Source: Haemophilus sp. CCUG 60358
GTDB lineage: Bacteria; Pseudomonadota; Gammaproteobacteria; Enterobacterales; Pasteurellaceae
DNA: 64,000 bases
Assembly: GCF_001679485.1 (NCBI RefSeq)
Contig: NZ_LZOZ01000014.1
Span: 329,484-393,483, forward strand
Direction: 5' to 3'
Shown here: piece by piece, positions 8,596-17,622 of the stretch
Numbering within the stretch: the first letter of the stretch is position 1
How the letters are laid out: every line of letters begins with the position of its first letter
Notes under the pieces: model-generated
Told to the model about the DNA's origin: nothing
Seen by the model: the letters and a program-made list of their open reading frames with translations, nothing else
Database searches by the model: none
Made by a program: the position numbers and the translations under genes

Positions 8596-10020
8596 ATGAC
8601 GCAAAAATTACATATTAAAACATGGGGCTGTCAGATGAATGAATACGATTCATCAAAAATGGCCGATCTTCTCTTAAATACTCATGGTTTAGAATTAACT
8701 GATATTCCAGAAGAAGCAGATGTGTTACTTCTAAATACCTGTTCTATCCGAGAAAAAGCACAAGAAAAAGTGTTCCATCAGTTAGGTCGTTGGAAAGAAT
8801 TAAAAAAACAAAATCCAAACTTAGTGATTGGTGTGGGCGGTTGTGTAGCATCACAAGAAGGTGAGCATATTCGTCACCGTGCGCCTTATGTGGATATCGT
8901 ATTTGGCCCGCAAACTTTACATCGCTTACCAGAAATGATTAACCAAATTCGTGGCGGTAAAAGTTCGGTGGTGGATGTGAGTTTCCCAGAAATTGAGAAA
9001 TTTGACCGTTTGCCGGAACCTCGTGCAGAAGGCCCAACCGCGTTTGTGTCTATTATGGAAGGCTGTAATAAATATTGTACTTACTGCGTGGTGCCTTATA
9101 CCCGTGGTGAAGAAGTGAGCCGTCCTGTTGATGATGTATTATTTGAAATTGCGCAGTTAGCTGATCAAGGTGTTCGTGAAATCAATTTATTAGGCCAAAA
9201 CGTAAACGCATATCGTGGCCCGACATTTGATGGTGGTATTTGTACATTTGCAGAATTATTGCGTTTAGTAGCGTCTATTGACGGTATCGACCGTTTACGT
9301 TTTACCACGAGTCACCCAATCGAATTTACTGACGATATTATTGACGTGTATCGCGATACACCAGAATTAGTGGACTTCGTTCACTTGCCGGTACAAGCTG
9401 GTTCTGACCGTATTTTAACCATGATGAAACGTGGTCATACCGCGTTAGAATATAAATCGATTATTCGTAAATTACGTGCAGTGCGTCCAAATATTCAAAT
9501 CAGCTCAGATTTCATCGTGGGCTTCCCAGGTGAAACCAATGAAGAGTTTGAACAAACAATGAATCTAATTGCGCAAGTGAATTTTGATATGAGCTTTAGC
9601 TTTATCTATTCCGCGCGTCCAGGCACACCTGCAGCAGACATGCCAGATGATGTAACCGAGGAAGAGAAAAAACAACGTCTCTATCTTTTACAAGAGCGTA
9701 TCAACCAACAAGCGGCGCAATATAGCCGTCGTATGCTTGGCACAGAGCAACGTGTATTGGTGGAAGGTCCGTCTAAGAAAGATATTATGGAATTAACAGG
9801 ACGTACTGAAAACAATCGTATTGTGAATTTCCAAGGTTCTCCAGATATGATTGGTAAGTTTGTCGATATCAAGATTACCGATGTTTATACTAACTCTCTA
9901 CGTGGCGATGTGGTGCGTACTGAAGATCAAATGGGATTACGTATTGCACAATCACCACAAGAAGTAATGAACCGTACTCGTAAAGAAGATGAATTAGGCG
10001 TAGGACGTTATCACGGCTAA
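8596..10020 (+). CDS. miaB: tRNA-2-methylthio-N6-dimethylallyladenosine synthase
   Basis: MiaB is a radical-SAM methylthiotransferase that adds the 2-methylthio group to i6A37 of tRNAs reading UNN codons. The 474 residues match the family. The N-terminal UPF0004 domain has three Cys for the auxiliary 4Fe-4S cluster ([32 protein letters not shown]). The radical-SAM motif is [19 protein letters not shown]-terminal TRAM domain begins near residue 378 ([15 protein letters not shown]). One natural substrate, tRNA-Leu(TAA), is encoded just downstream. Confidence 0.96.
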   Translation: MTQKLHIKTWGCQMNEYDSSKMADLLLNTHGLELTDIPEEADVLLLNTCSIREKAQEKVFHQLGRWKELKKQNPNLVIGVGGCVASQEGEHIRHRAPYVDIVFGPQTLHRLPEMINQIRGGKSSVVDVSFPEIEKFDRLPEPRAEGPTAFVSIMEGCNKYCTYCVVPYTRGEEVSRPVDDVLFEIAQLADQGVREINLLGQNVNAYRGPTFDGGICTFAELLRLVASIDGIDRLRFTTSHPIEFTDDIIDVYRDTPELVDFVHLPVQAGSDRILTMMKRGHTALEYKSIIRKLRAVRPNIQISSDFIVGFPGETNEEFEQTMNLIAQVNFDMSFSFIYSARPGTPAADMPDDVTEEEKKQRLYLLQERINQQAAQYSRRMLGTEQRVLVEGPSKKDIMELTGRTENNRIVNFQGSPDMIGKFVDIKITDVYTNSLRGDVVRTEDQMGLRIAQSPQEVMNRTRKEDELGVGRYHG

Positions 10021-10045
10021 TTATTTAAAGTGAATATGGATAAGT

Positions 10046-10073
10046 AACCGTACAAAAGTGCGGTTATTTTTTT
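10046..10073 (+). terminator. Terminator after miaB containing one USS
   Basis: AACCGTAC-AAAA-GTGCGGTT forms an 8-bp stem with one G-T wobble, followed by a run of seven T after one A. The 3' arm is part of a perfect USS. Confidence 0.8.
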
Positions 10074-10125
10074 ATTTGTTTTTAGAAAAGAGAGTAGGAA
10101 AGTCTTTACCCTAAATTTTAGGCAT

Positions 10126-10147
10126 AAAAAAACACCAATTAAGGTGC
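10126..10147 (-). terminator. Terminator of the Gly-Leu-Lys tRNA operon
   Basis: On the minus strand a short CACC/GGTG stem, reinforced by flanking A-T pairs, is followed by seven T. It begins 11 bases past the CCA end of tRNA-Lys. Confidence 0.75.
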
Positions 10148-10157
10148 TGATTTAAAG

Positions 10158-10233
10158 TGGTGGGTCGTGAAGGATTCGAACCTTCGACCAACGGATTAAA
10201 AGTCCGCTGCTCTACCGACTGAGCTAACGACCC
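10158..10233 (-). tRNA. tRNA-Lys (anticodon TTT)
   Basis: The cloverleaf reads from GGGTCGTTAGCTCAG. The acceptor stem GGGTCGT pairs with ACGACCC. The anticodon loop is CTTTTAA, and the T arm has GGTTCGAATCC. The CCA end is encoded (10158-10160). It is the last gene of a three-tRNA operon. Confidence 0.96.
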
Positions 10234-10251
10234 ACTGGTATGATTTTGAAA

Positions 10252-10338
10252 TGGTGCCCGAAGCCAGACTTGAACTGGCACGCCTCGAAAGGCGAGGGAT
10301 TTTAAATCCCTTGTGTCTACCGATTCCACCACTCGGGC
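10252..10338 (-). tRNA. tRNA-Leu (anticodon TAA)
   Basis: This 87-base class II tRNA has a long variable arm. The anticodon stem-loop AGGGA-TTTAAAA-TCCCT gives anticodon TAA. The acceptor GCCCGAG pairs with TTCGGGC, and CCA is encoded at 10252-10254. It reads UUA and is a likely MiaA/MiaB substrate. Confidence 0.96.
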
Positions 10339-10342
10339 AAAT

Positions 10343-10418
<76 letters not shown>

Positions 10419-10446
10419 GTTTGCTTGTTGCCAAACAACGGGGCGT

Positions 10447-10474
10447 ATTTTACGGATTTATCTCATTGTGTCAA
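10447..10474 (-). promoter_or_regulatory. Promoter of the tRNA operon (sigma-70, stringent type)
   Basis: The minus strand shows a perfect -35 TTGACA (10469-10474), 16 bases, then a -10 TAAAAT (10447-10452), followed by a GC-rich discriminator ending CGCCCC. Such a discriminator is typical of ppGpp/DksA-controlled stable RNA promoters. Confidence 0.85.
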
Positions 10475-10524
10475 ATAAAATTCGTAAAAAAAGTTTTCGA
10501 TTGGTTAAAAATAATTCAAAAACA

Positions 10525-10554
10525 AAAGGTGCGATTAAAATAACCGCACCTTTT
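10525..10554 (-). terminator. Terminator of pgsA
   Basis: The arms AAAAGGTGCG and CGCACCTTTT make a 10-bp stem, followed on the minus strand by a T-rich tract (TTTTGTTTTTG). The arms are one base off a USS core. It separates pgsA from the tRNA promoter. Confidence 0.78.
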
Positions 10555-10573
10555 ATTTAAAATTTAGTCAATT

Positions 10574-11131
10574 CTATAATTCAATGTTATCTAACAAGCT
10601 GCCTTTTGCTGCTTTTAAGTATTGGAGCATTGACCAAACTGTTAAGATTGCTGCTAAATAGAGCAATACAATTGCTAGCGTTTCCATATACACATTATAT
10701 CGCCAGAGTAATCCACCTAAAGCTAGCATTTGAGAGGTGGTTTTCACTTTTCCAAGCCATGAAACGGCCACTTTATTACGTTCACCTAATTCAGCCATCC
10801 ATTCGCGTAAAGCAGAGATAATGATTTCACGTGAAATCATAATAATGGCAGGAATGGTAATCCAGAAAGAATGTTGATATTCCACAATTAATACAAGCGC
10901 AGTAATAACCATCACTTTATCAGCTACGGGATCAAGGAAAGCACCGAAACGGGTTGTTTGTTTTAATTTTCGAGCGAGATAGCCATCAAACCAGTCGGTG
11001 ACACCAGCAATAAAGAAAATAAGCGTTGTAATAAAAGGTGCAGAAGGGATTGGCAAATAAAATGCCACGACGAAGAATGGGATTAAAATCACTCGGAGAA
11101 TCGTCAGGAAAATAGGAATATTATATTTCAT
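10574..11131 (-). CDS. pgsA: CDP-diacylglycerol--glycerol-3-phosphate 3-phosphatidyltransferase
   Basis: PgsA makes phosphatidylglycerol phosphate, the committed step to phosphatidylglycerol and cardiolipin, in the inner membrane. The 185 residues fit the family. The CDP-alcohol phosphotransferase signature D-x2-D-G-x2-A-R-x8-G-x3-D-x3-D is complete from [10 protein letters not shown] to [10 protein letters not shown]. Several transmembrane helices follow. The downstream glycine-led tRNA cluster is conserved with E. coli. Confidence 0.95.
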   Translation of the reverse strand: MKYNIPIFLTILRVILIPFFVVAFYLPIPSAPFITTLIFFIAGVTDWFDGYLARKLKQTTRFGAFLDPVADKVMVITALVLIVEYQHSFWITIPAIIMISREIIISALREWMAELGERNKVAVSWLGKVKTTSQMLALGGLLWRYNVYMETLAIVLLYLAAILTVWSMLQYLKAAKGSLLDNIEL

Positions 11132-11187
11132 AAAAATAACCGCACTTTGGTTAAAGATACGCTCATTCTAAAGGATCTACAAAAATA

Positions 11188-11214
11188 AAAAAAGCCACTT
11201 AATGTGGCTTTTTC
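11188..11214 (-). terminator. Terminator of the peroxiredoxin gene
   Basis: AAAAAGCCACTT and AATGTGGCTTTTT form a perfect GCCAC/GTGGC stem extended by A-T pairs, with T-runs on both strands. It lies just after the stop at 11222. Confidence 0.85.
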
Positions 11215-11221
11215 TTAAAAA

Positions 11222-11830
11222 TTAAAGTTTGTCAGCGTTTTGTTTCAAGTATTTAGCAACGCCTTCAGGGCTGTCTTTCATACCTTCTTTGCCTTTTTCC
11301 CATTGAGCAGGGCAAACTTCACCGTGTTCTTCGTGGAATTGTAATGCATCTACCATACGTAACATTTCATCGATGTTACGACCTAATGGTAAGTCATTAA
11401 CCACTTGGTGACGAACAACGCCGTTTTTGTCAATTAAGAAAGAACCACGTAGTGCAACACCTTCTTCAGGGTGTTCGATACCGTATGCTTTAGCGATCTC
11501 GTGTTTAACGTCTGCAGCTAATGCATATTTAACTGCACCGATACCGCCGTTTTCAGTTGGGGTATTACGCCATGCATTGTGAGTGAATTCTGAGTCGATA
11601 GATACACCAACAACTTCAACACCACGTTTTTTGAACTCTTCGTAACGGTGGTCGAATGCGATTAACTCAGATGGGCAAACGAAAGTAAAGTCTAATGGAT
11701 AGAAGAATAATACTGCCGCTTTACCATTGATGTGTTTCTTGAAATTGAAGTTATTAACGATTTCTCCGTTGCCTAAAACTGCAGCGCAAGTAAAATCTGG
11801 AGCTTGACGAGTTACTAATACCATAGTCAT
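11222..11830 (-). CDS. Typical 2-Cys peroxiredoxin (AhpC/TSA family)
   Basis: This thiol peroxidase reduces H2O2 and organic peroxides. At 202 residues it has the peroxidatic Cys in DFTFVCPSELIAF and the resolving Cys in GEVCPAQWEKG. The mid motif VVGVSIDSEFTHNAW and the tail KEGMKDSPEGVAKYL are those of typical 2-Cys peroxiredoxins (prxC/tsaA type rather than Ec-AhpC with AhpF). Either ATG at the N-terminus (MTMV or MV) could be used; the first is given. It is divergent from metC. Confidence 0.92.
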   Translation of the reverse strand: MTMVLVTRQAPDFTCAAVLGNGEIVNNFNFKKHINGKAAVLFFYPLDFTFVCPSELIAFDHRYEEFKKRGVEVVGVSIDSEFTHNAWRNTPTENGGIGAVKYALAADVKHEIAKAYGIEHPEEGVALRGSFLIDKNGVVRHQVVNDLPLGRNIDEMLRMVDALQFHEEHGEVCPAQWEKGKEGMKDSPEGVAKYLKQNADKL

Positions 11831-11965
11831 AATTCCTATATGAAAGTTAATAAAAATTTTGCGGATGCAAAAAGTCGCCGATTATTTTAAGAAAATTAAC
11901 CGCACTTTAACAGCTGTTTTTATCTATTGAATTAATTAATATTGTCTAAGTTACAGGTGAAATAT

Positions 11966-13156
11966 ATGTCAGAACATCATACCTTATCGACCACACTGGT
12001 TCATGCTGGGCGTAAAAAACGTTTTAGTCAAGGCTCAGTTAACCCCGTGGTTCAACGTGCATCTTCTTTAGTATTTGAGACTATTGCAGATAAAAAACAT
12101 TGTACAAAAAATCGTTACAAAGGAGAGCTTTTCTACGGACGCCGTGGCACGTTAACGCATTTTGCACTTCAAGATTTAATGTGTGAAATGGAGGGGGGCG
12201 CAGGCTGTTATCTTTATCCTTGTGGGGCCGCAGCGGTAACAAATGCTATTTTATCCTTTGTGGAAACAGGCGATCATGTCTTAATGACAGGGGCAGCCTA
12301 TGAGCCGACACAAGATTTTTGTAATGTAATTTTGAAAAAAATGCATATTGATACGACCTATTATGATCCCATGATAGGCGCAGATGTTGCCAAACTCGTG
12401 CAGCCAAATACGAAAGTCTTATTTTTAGAATCGCCAAGTTCTTTAACGATGGAAGTGCCTGATATCCCCACGATTGTTAAAGCGGTTCGAGCAGTGAGCT
12501 CTGAAATCGTCATTATGATCGATAATACATGGGCAGGAGGTGTACTATTCAAAGCGCTAGAACACGGTATTGATATTTCTATTCAAGCTGGGACCAAATA
12601 TTTAGTGGGGCATTCTGATATTATGATTGGTACTGCTGTGGCTAATGCGCGTACTTGGGATAAATTGCGCGAACATTCCTATTTAATGGGGCAAATGGTT
12701 GATGCTGATTCTGCCTATACGACGGCTCGTGGCATTCGCACCTTAGGTGTGAGATTAAAACAACATCACGAAAGTAGTTTAAAAGTGGCCAAATGGTTAA
12801 GTGAACAACCACAAGTTAAAGCAGTGTATCATCCTGCGTTACCAAGTTGCCCAGGCCATGAAAACTTTAAACGTGATTTTACCGGCGCAAGCGGTTTATT
12901 CTCTTTCGAATTACATAAACGTTTAAACGATGAAGAGCTTTCCGCCTTTATGGATCATTTTGATCTTTTCACAATGGCGTATTCTTGGGGTGGGTTTGAA
13001 TCGCTCATTTTATGCAATCAACCAGAAGAAATTGCAAAAATTCGCCCAGGTATTGAACGTCAATTAACAGGTTCATTAATTCGTGTGCATATTGGATTTG
13101 AAGACACGGATGAATTAATTGCCGATCTTCAAGCGGGCTTTGACCGAATCAAATAA
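11966..13156 (+). CDS. metC: Cystathionine beta-lyase
   Basis: MetC is a PLP enzyme that cleaves cystathionine to homocysteine, pyruvate and ammonia in methionine synthesis. The protein is 396 residues. It has [14 protein letters not shown] near the substrate site, [19 protein letters not shown] for phosphate binding, IDNTWAGG, and the PLP lysine in [14 protein letters not shown]. It ends [19 protein letters not shown]. The ATG at 11966 has GGTGA just upstream; an upstream TTG at 11942 is open but lacks support. A strong hairpin terminator follows. Confidence 0.93.
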   Translation: MSEHHTLSTTLVHAGRKKRFSQGSVNPVVQRASSLVFETIADKKHCTKNRYKGELFYGRRGTLTHFALQDLMCEMEGGAGCYLYPCGAAAVTNAILSFVETGDHVLMTGAAYEPTQDFCNVILKKMHIDTTYYDPMIGADVAKLVQPNTKVLFLESPSSLTMEVPDIPTIVKAVRAVSSEIVIMIDNTWAGGVLFKALEHGIDISIQAGTKYLVGHSDIMIGTAVANARTWDKLREHSYLMGQMVDADSAYTTARGIRTLGVRLKQHHESSLKVAKWLSEQPQVKAVYHPALPSCPGHENFKRDFTGASGLFSFELHKRLNDEELSAFMDHFDLFTMAYSWGGFESLILCNQPEEIAKIRPGIERQLTGSLIRVHIGFEDTDELIADLQAGFDRIK

Positions 13157-13161
13157 GAAAG

Positions 13162-13190
13162 AGGGCTGTTTATGTAAACAGCCCTTATTT
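13162..13190 (+). terminator. Terminator of metC
   Basis: A perfect stem AGGGCTGTTT/AAACAGCCCT with a 4-base loop is followed by TATTT. The T-run is short. Confidence 0.78.
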
Positions 13191-13247
13191 ACTCAATCTT
13201 TGAGTTGATTTATCATAGTCAGCATTTTTAGTAACTAGAGAAGAACA

Positions 13248-14603
13248 ATGAAACATATTCATATTTTAGGCATCTGCGGTACCTTTATGGGCGGCATTGC
13301 GATGATTGCCAAACAAATGGGCTATAAAGTAACAGGCTCCGATACTAATGTTTACCCGCCAATGAGTACTTTTTTACAAGAGCAGGGCATTGAAATTATT
13401 CCTAATTATGATGTTGCACAGCTTCAGCCAGCACCCGATATGGTGATTGTGGGTAATGCCATGAAACGTGGTAATCCTTGCGTGGAATATGTTTTGGATA
13501 ATGCCTTGCCTTACACATCAGGTCCACAATGGTTACACGACCATTTATTGCGTAATCGTTGGGTGTTAGCGGTTTCAGGTACACATGGTAAAACTACAAC
13601 AACGGGTATGTTGACTTGGATTTTAGAACAAAATGGGCTAAAACCAGGCTTCCTAATAGGTGGTATTGCAGGGAATTTTGGTACGTCAGCTCGTTTAGGG
13701 GAAAGTGAGTTCTTCGTGATTGAAGCGGATGAATATGATACGGCGTTCTTTGATAAACGTTCTAAATTTATACATTACAATCCGAAAACCTTGATCATTA
13801 ACAATATCAGCTTCGATCATGCTGATATCTTCGATGATCTTCATGCGATCCAGCGTCAATTCCATCATATGATTAGAACCATTCCTTCTACAGGACGCGT
13901 TCTTTCTTTTGCAGATGAACAGAGTGTGAAAGAAACCCTCAATATGGGATGTTGGTCAGAACAGCAATTTATCGGTAAAGATAAAGAATGGTTTGCGGAA
14001 CGTATTACTAATGATTGTTCTGAATTTGCCGTATTCCATCACGGTAAAAAAGTTGCTGAAGTGAAATGGAATATTGTCGGACAGCACAATATGTACAATG
14101 CTTTAATGGCGGTTGCAGCGGCTTACCATGCGGGTGTCAAAATTGAAGATGCATGTCATGCATTAGGTAGCTTTATCAATGCAAAACGTCGTTTAGAGGT
14201 GAAGGGTGAAGTAAACGGTATTACGGTTTATGATGACTTCGCTCATCATCCTGAAGCCATTCTTGCGACACTTACGGCGTTGCGTGACAAAGTAGGTGGT
14301 GGTGTACGTATTCTTGCGGTCTTAGAGCCTCGTTCAAATACTATGAAGATGGGCGTGCATAAAGATGAAATTGCGCCAGCACTTGGACGTGCTGATGCGG
14401 TGTTTATGCTACAACCAGATAATATTCCATGGGATGTGGCTGAAATTGCAGGAGAATGTGTGCAACCAGCGCATTACACAGGAAATGTTGATAAATTAGT
14501 CGATATGATTGTGGCTGAAGCGAAACCAAGGGATCAGATTCTTGTGATGTCAAACGGTAGCTTTGGTGGCATTCATCAAAAGATTTTAGATCGATTAAAA
14601 TAA
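13248..14603 (+). CDS. mpl: UDP-N-acetylmuramate:L-alanyl-gamma-D-glutamyl-meso-diaminopimelate ligase
   Basis: Mpl reattaches recycled murein tripeptide to UDP-MurNAc, bypassing MurC-E. The 451 residues match E. coli Mpl. Mur-ligase motifs in order are GICGTFMGG near the N-terminus, the ATP site VSGTHGKTTTTGM, EADEYDTAFFDKRSKF, NISFDHADIF and DDFAHHPEAI. The C-terminal domain has LEPRSNTMKMG. It stands alone with its own USS terminator. Confidence 0.95.
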   Translation: MKHIHILGICGTFMGGIAMIAKQMGYKVTGSDTNVYPPMSTFLQEQGIEIIPNYDVAQLQPAPDMVIVGNAMKRGNPCVEYVLDNALPYTSGPQWLHDHLLRNRWVLAVSGTHGKTTTTGMLTWILEQNGLKPGFLIGGIAGNFGTSARLGESEFFVIEADEYDTAFFDKRSKFIHYNPKTLIINNISFDHADIFDDLHAIQRQFHHMIRTIPSTGRVLSFADEQSVKETLNMGCWSEQQFIGKDKEWFAERITNDCSEFAVFHHGKKVAEVKWNIVGQHNMYNALMAVAAAYHAGVKIEDACHALGSFINAKRRLEVKGEVNGITVYDDFAHHPEAILATLTALRDKVGGGVRILAVLEPRSNTMKMGVHKDEIAPALGRADAVFMLQPDNIPWDVAEIAGECVQPAHYTGNVDKLVDMIVAEAKPRDQILVMSNGSFGGIHQKILDRLK

Positions 14604-14612
14604 TCTCAATGC

Positions 14613-14654
14613 AAAGTGCGGTCAAAAATGAGGGTGTTTTTGACCGCACTTTTT
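14613..14654 (+). terminator. USS-pair terminator after mpl
   Basis: AAAGTGCGGTCAAAAA (14613-14628) faces TTTTTGACCGCACTTT, then TT. This is a 16-bp stem. Confidence 0.9.
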
Positions 14655-14677
14655 ATCATCAAAAATAAGGAAATAGC

Positions 14678-15184
14678 ATGGCTGATCCACATATTCAATC
14701 TCCAATGGATGTTTGGGATAAACTCACCGTCATTATTTATCGCACAGGCTTTGTGATTGCGGCATTTAGCATCTTGGCTTTAACTTGGTATCCTCAACAG
14801 GCTCAAATTGCCGTGTTGATTGCGGCAACTTGTTGTGCGTCATCCCTTCATATTTATTTAAAACATTTCCGCTTAATATTCCAATTTTCCACGTGGCTTG
14901 CACTCTTATGTGCGCTTTTAGGTTGGCATGAATTAGCGTTAGGTGGTGCATTAGTAACACTGGGTGGATTATGTTTTAAAGAATACTTCTGTTTTAGAGT
15001 ACCGCTGTTAAATTTACAACCTGCATTTGTCGCCGCACTTTGGTTTGCTTGGGTATTTGAAGGAGGTTGGATTGCCCGAATTTTGTCGCTGATTGTTGGT
15101 GGATTATTATTGATTCTTGCGGTTCAAAAATGGCGAATGCCATTGCACTTTGATATTGGCGATAAGACAAAGTATCAAATCTAA
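14678..15184 (+). CDS. Integral membrane protein, probable DUF2301 family
   Basis: A 168-residue membrane protein of unknown function. After a polar start (MADPHIQSPMDVWDKLTVIIYRTG) it has about five hydrophobic helices: 24-40, 44-62, 70-88, 90-107 and 126-155. A conserved-looking FKEYFCFRVPLLNLQPAF lies between helices. I recall similar Pasteurellaceae proteins being assigned to DUF2301, but cannot confirm it here. It follows mpl by about 75 bases, after a strong terminator, so it likely has its own promoter. Confidence 0.7.
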   Translation: MADPHIQSPMDVWDKLTVIIYRTGFVIAAFSILALTWYPQQAQIAVLIAATCCASSLHIYLKHFRLIFQFSTWLALLCALLGWHELALGGALVTLGGLCFKEYFCFRVPLLNLQPAFVAALWFAWVFEGGWIARILSLIVGGLLLILAVQKWRMPLHFDIGDKTKYQI

Positions 15185-15264
15185 TAAGATTGATAGATAA
15201 AGGCATAATGTTTCACGACATTGTGCCTTTTTATTTCGATTAAATTTACCTTCATCTAAAAATG

Positions 15265-15289
15265 AAAAAAGCACCGAAATCTCGGTGCT
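15265..15289 (-). terminator. Terminator of tRNA-fMet
   Basis: The minus-strand arms GCACCGA and TCGGTGC with a 4-base loop are followed by six T. It ends 9 bases from the tRNA CCA end. Confidence 0.88.
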
Positions 15290-15297
15290 TTGTAATT

Positions 15298-15374
15298 TGG
15301 TTGCGGGGGCCGGATTTGAACCGACGGCCTTCGGGTTATGAGCCCGACGAGCTACCAAGCTGCTCCACCCCGCG
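15298..15374 (-). tRNA. Initiator tRNA-fMet (anticodon CAT)
   Basis: The 77-base tRNA starts CGCGGGGTGGAGCAG, with an unpaired C1 opposite A72, a hallmark of bacterial initiators. The anticodon stem has the three G-C pairs (CGGG-CTCATAA-CCCG) needed for P-site entry. The CCA end is encoded at 15298-15300. Confidence 0.97.
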
Positions 15375-15387
15375 TCTGATGGCGTGT

Positions 15388-15415
15388 AATATACTCGTTT
15401 CAAAAATTATTGCAA
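15388..15415 (-). promoter_or_regulatory. Candidate promoter of tRNA-fMet
   Basis: The minus strand has TTGCAA (15410-15415), 16 bases, then TATATT (15388-15393), placed 14 bases before the tRNA 5' end. Confidence 0.6.
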
Positions 15416-15565
15416 GATTTAAACTGAATTTGACTTTCTGTTTGTTAAGAAAATAAACAATGTGAATATTAATTAATCATTTTATGAAATAGTGCTAGTC
15501 CTAAAAGGGAATTTTTGATAGCGTATGCAACTTTGTATTAGTTAGTTTAATTTAGGAAAATAAGA

Positions 15566-16693
15566 ATGAAATTTCGTCAACATCTCGCTGTAAAAATGCT
15601 CTCTGTAATGGCGGCAGTTTCAGTGCTTGCGTCATGTGGTTCAGCACCAAGTAAAGTCTCTTCAAAAAATAATTCAAGCGTACCGCGTACCGCGACAGGC
15701 GATGATCCACAAAAATTTGGGGCAAAGTATAGCGGACGTAATTATCAACAAGCTATTTTAAGCCCAGTAGCTTCTGTGGATAACAAAAGTGCGGTCGTCA
15801 ACCAAGGTGATTTTTTAACGCAGCTTTCTAACGTACGTGGCTATTCAAACTCAATTACTAATCGCTTTGCTGTGAGTTACGGCAAGATCACCAACTGGGT
15901 ACTTTCAGGGGCAAATGTGAATGAATTAGCGCAATATGGTATTAACCCTCAGATTATGAAAGGTTTTGATGGTTATCAAAACGTCTTGATGACGGGTTAT
16001 TATTCGCCGGTTATTCATGCTCGCCGCACTGCACAAGGCAAATATCAATATCCAATTTATGCGATGCCAAGTTATAAACGTTATAGCCGTGCGGAAATTT
16101 ACAATGGTGCATTGGCAGGAAAAGGCTTAGAGCTTGCGTATAGTGATTCAATGATGGATAACTTCTTACTTGGTGTACAAGGTAGTGGTTATGTTGATTA
16201 CGGCGATGGCAATTTAAATTATTTAGCTTATGCAGGTCAAAATGGTTATAAATATCAAGCAGTTGGTCGCTTGTTAGTAGAAGATGGTGAAATTCCAAAA
16301 GAAAAAATGTCTATTCAAGCGATTCGTGAATGGGGTAAAGCAAACCCATCTCGTGTACAGGAATTATTAGAGCGTAACCCATCTTATGTTTTCTTTAAAA
16401 ACGATCCGACAGGAAAAGTGAAAGGTTCTGCTGGTGTGCCTTTAGTACCTATGGCTTCTGTGGCTTCTGATCGCAATGTCATTCCTTCTGGTACCGTATT
16501 ATTGGTTGAAGTACCAGATATTGATAACAACGGTAACTGGACTGGCTCACACAAATTGCACTTAATGGTAGCGCTTGATGTGGGCGGTGCGGTAAACGGC
16601 CACCACTTTGACTTATACCGTGGTATTGGCGATCAAGCAGGTCACATCGCGGGTTTATCAAAACATTATGGACGTGTTTGGGTACTACAATAA
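15566..16693 (+). CDS. mltA: Membrane-bound lytic murein transglycosylase A (lipoprotein)
   Basis: MltA cleaves the MurNAc-GlcNAc bond of peptidoglycan, forming 1,6-anhydro-muropeptides, and is anchored in the outer membrane. The 375 residues start with a type II signal peptide whose lipobox LASC puts the lipidated Cys at residue 24. MltA motifs follow: LMTGYYSPVIHARRT, GSGYVDYGDGN and YKYQAVGRLL. The 3D-domain has MVALDVGGAVNGHHFDLYRG and GRVWVL at the C-terminus, with the catalytic Asp. The stop overlaps the tcdA start by one base. Confidence 0.94.
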   Translation: MKFRQHLAVKMLSVMAAVSVLASCGSAPSKVSSKNNSSVPRTATGDDPQKFGAKYSGRNYQQAILSPVASVDNKSAVVNQGDFLTQLSNVRGYSNSITNRFAVSYGKITNWVLSGANVNELAQYGINPQIMKGFDGYQNVLMTGYYSPVIHARRTAQGKYQYPIYAMPSYKRYSRAEIYNGALAGKGLELAYSDSMMDNFLLGVQGSGYVDYGDGNLNYLAYAGQNGYKYQAVGRLLVEDGEIPKEKMSIQAIREWGKANPSRVQELLERNPSYVFFKNDPTGKVKGSAGVPLVPMASVASDRNVIPSGTVLLVEVPDIDNNGNWTGSHKLHLMVALDVGGAVNGHHFDLYRGIGDQAGHIAGLSKHYGRVWVLQ

Positions 16694-17454
16694 TGGCTCG
16701 TATCGATAACTACGAACAACGTTTTGGCGGCATTGGTCGCCTTTATACACCAGAAGGCTTGGCGCGTTTACGTCAGGCTCATGTATGCGTTATTGGTATT
16801 GGCGGCGTAGGTTCGTGGGTGGTGGAAGCATTGGCTCGAAGTGGCGTAGGGCAGATCACCATGATTGATATGGATGACATTTGTGTCACCAATATTAACC
16901 GTCAGCTTCCTGCGTTAAGTGGCAATATTGGCAAGCTTAAAACGGAAGTGATGGCAGAACGAGTTAAGCTGATTAACCCAGAATGTGTGGTGAATATTAT
17001 CGATGATTTCATTTCACCGGATAATCAAGCCGAATACTTAAATCGTAGCTATGATTATGTCATTGATGCTATTGATAATGTGAAAACCAAAGCGGCGATG
17101 ATTGCCTATTGCAAACGTAATAAAATCAAGATTATTACTATTGGGGGCGCAGGTGGTCAGACAGATCCATCCAAAATCCAAATAGCCGATTTAAGCAAAA
17201 CGATCCAAGATCCATTATTGGCAAAAGTGCGGTCAGTTTTACGTAAGGATTTTAATTTTACCCAAAATCCACAACGTAAGTTCGCAGTTGATGCGGTGTT
17301 TTCTAGTCAGCCTCTGATTTTCCCTAAAATGGGTGAGGGCTGTGAAGTATCAGCCACCATGAATTGTGCAAATGGCTTTGGTGCAGCAACCATGATAACC
17401 GCAACCTTTGGATTTTTTGCCGTTTCTCGGGTAATAGACAAGTTATTAAAATAA
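16693..17454 (+). CDS. tcdA: tRNA threonylcarbamoyladenosine dehydratase
   Basis: TcdA (CsdL) is an E1-like enzyme that cyclises t6A37 of tRNA to ct6A. The 253 residues carry the adenylation domain GIGGVGSWVVEALARSGVG, IDMDDICVTNINRQ and VIDAIDNVKTKA. The ATG at 16693 is embedded in the mltA stop (TAATG). An alternative start 15 bases earlier would lie inside mltA and is disfavoured. A mltA-tcdA neighbourhood also occurs in enterobacteria. A terminator follows. Confidence 0.93.
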   Translation: MARIDNYEQRFGGIGRLYTPEGLARLRQAHVCVIGIGGVGSWVVEALARSGVGQITMIDMDDICVTNINRQLPALSGNIGKLKTEVMAERVKLINPECVVNIIDDFISPDNQAEYLNRSYDYVIDAIDNVKTKAAMIAYCKRNKIKIITIGGAGGQTDPSKIQIADLSKTIQDPLLAKVRSVLRKDFNFTQNPQRKFAVDAVFSSQPLIFPKMGEGCEVSATMNCANGFGAATMITATFGFFAVSRVIDKLLK

Positions 17455-17462
17455 AGAAATGA

Positions 17463-17490
17463 AGCAACGTAAAAACGTTGCTTTTTCTTT
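17463..17490 (+). terminator. Terminator of mltA-tcdA
   Basis: AGCAACGT-AAAA-ACGTTGCT (17463-17482) is followed by TTTTCTTT. Confidence 0.9.
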
Positions 17491-17622
17491 ATGAAGAAAA
17501 GTATTCAATAAGATGAAGAAATATCACTTCATTTTTTTAATTTGAAATATTGCAATTTTATCAAAAAGGCGTAGTCTATGTTGGCTTTGAGAATAATTCC
17601 CAATAAAAGTAAGGAAACAAAA

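Noticed and set aside
11831-11941. OxyR site upstream of the peroxiredoxin gene
   Set aside because: Only one ATAG-like half could be found; the spacing and other quarter-sites do not fit the consensus.
15107-15456. Open frames across the initiator tRNA region
   Set aside because: They overlap tRNA-fMet and its terminator and resemble no protein.
17491-17622. Zur box upstream of znuA
   Set aside because: No palindrome resembling GAAATGTTATA-type Zur sites could be seen in the 130 bases.
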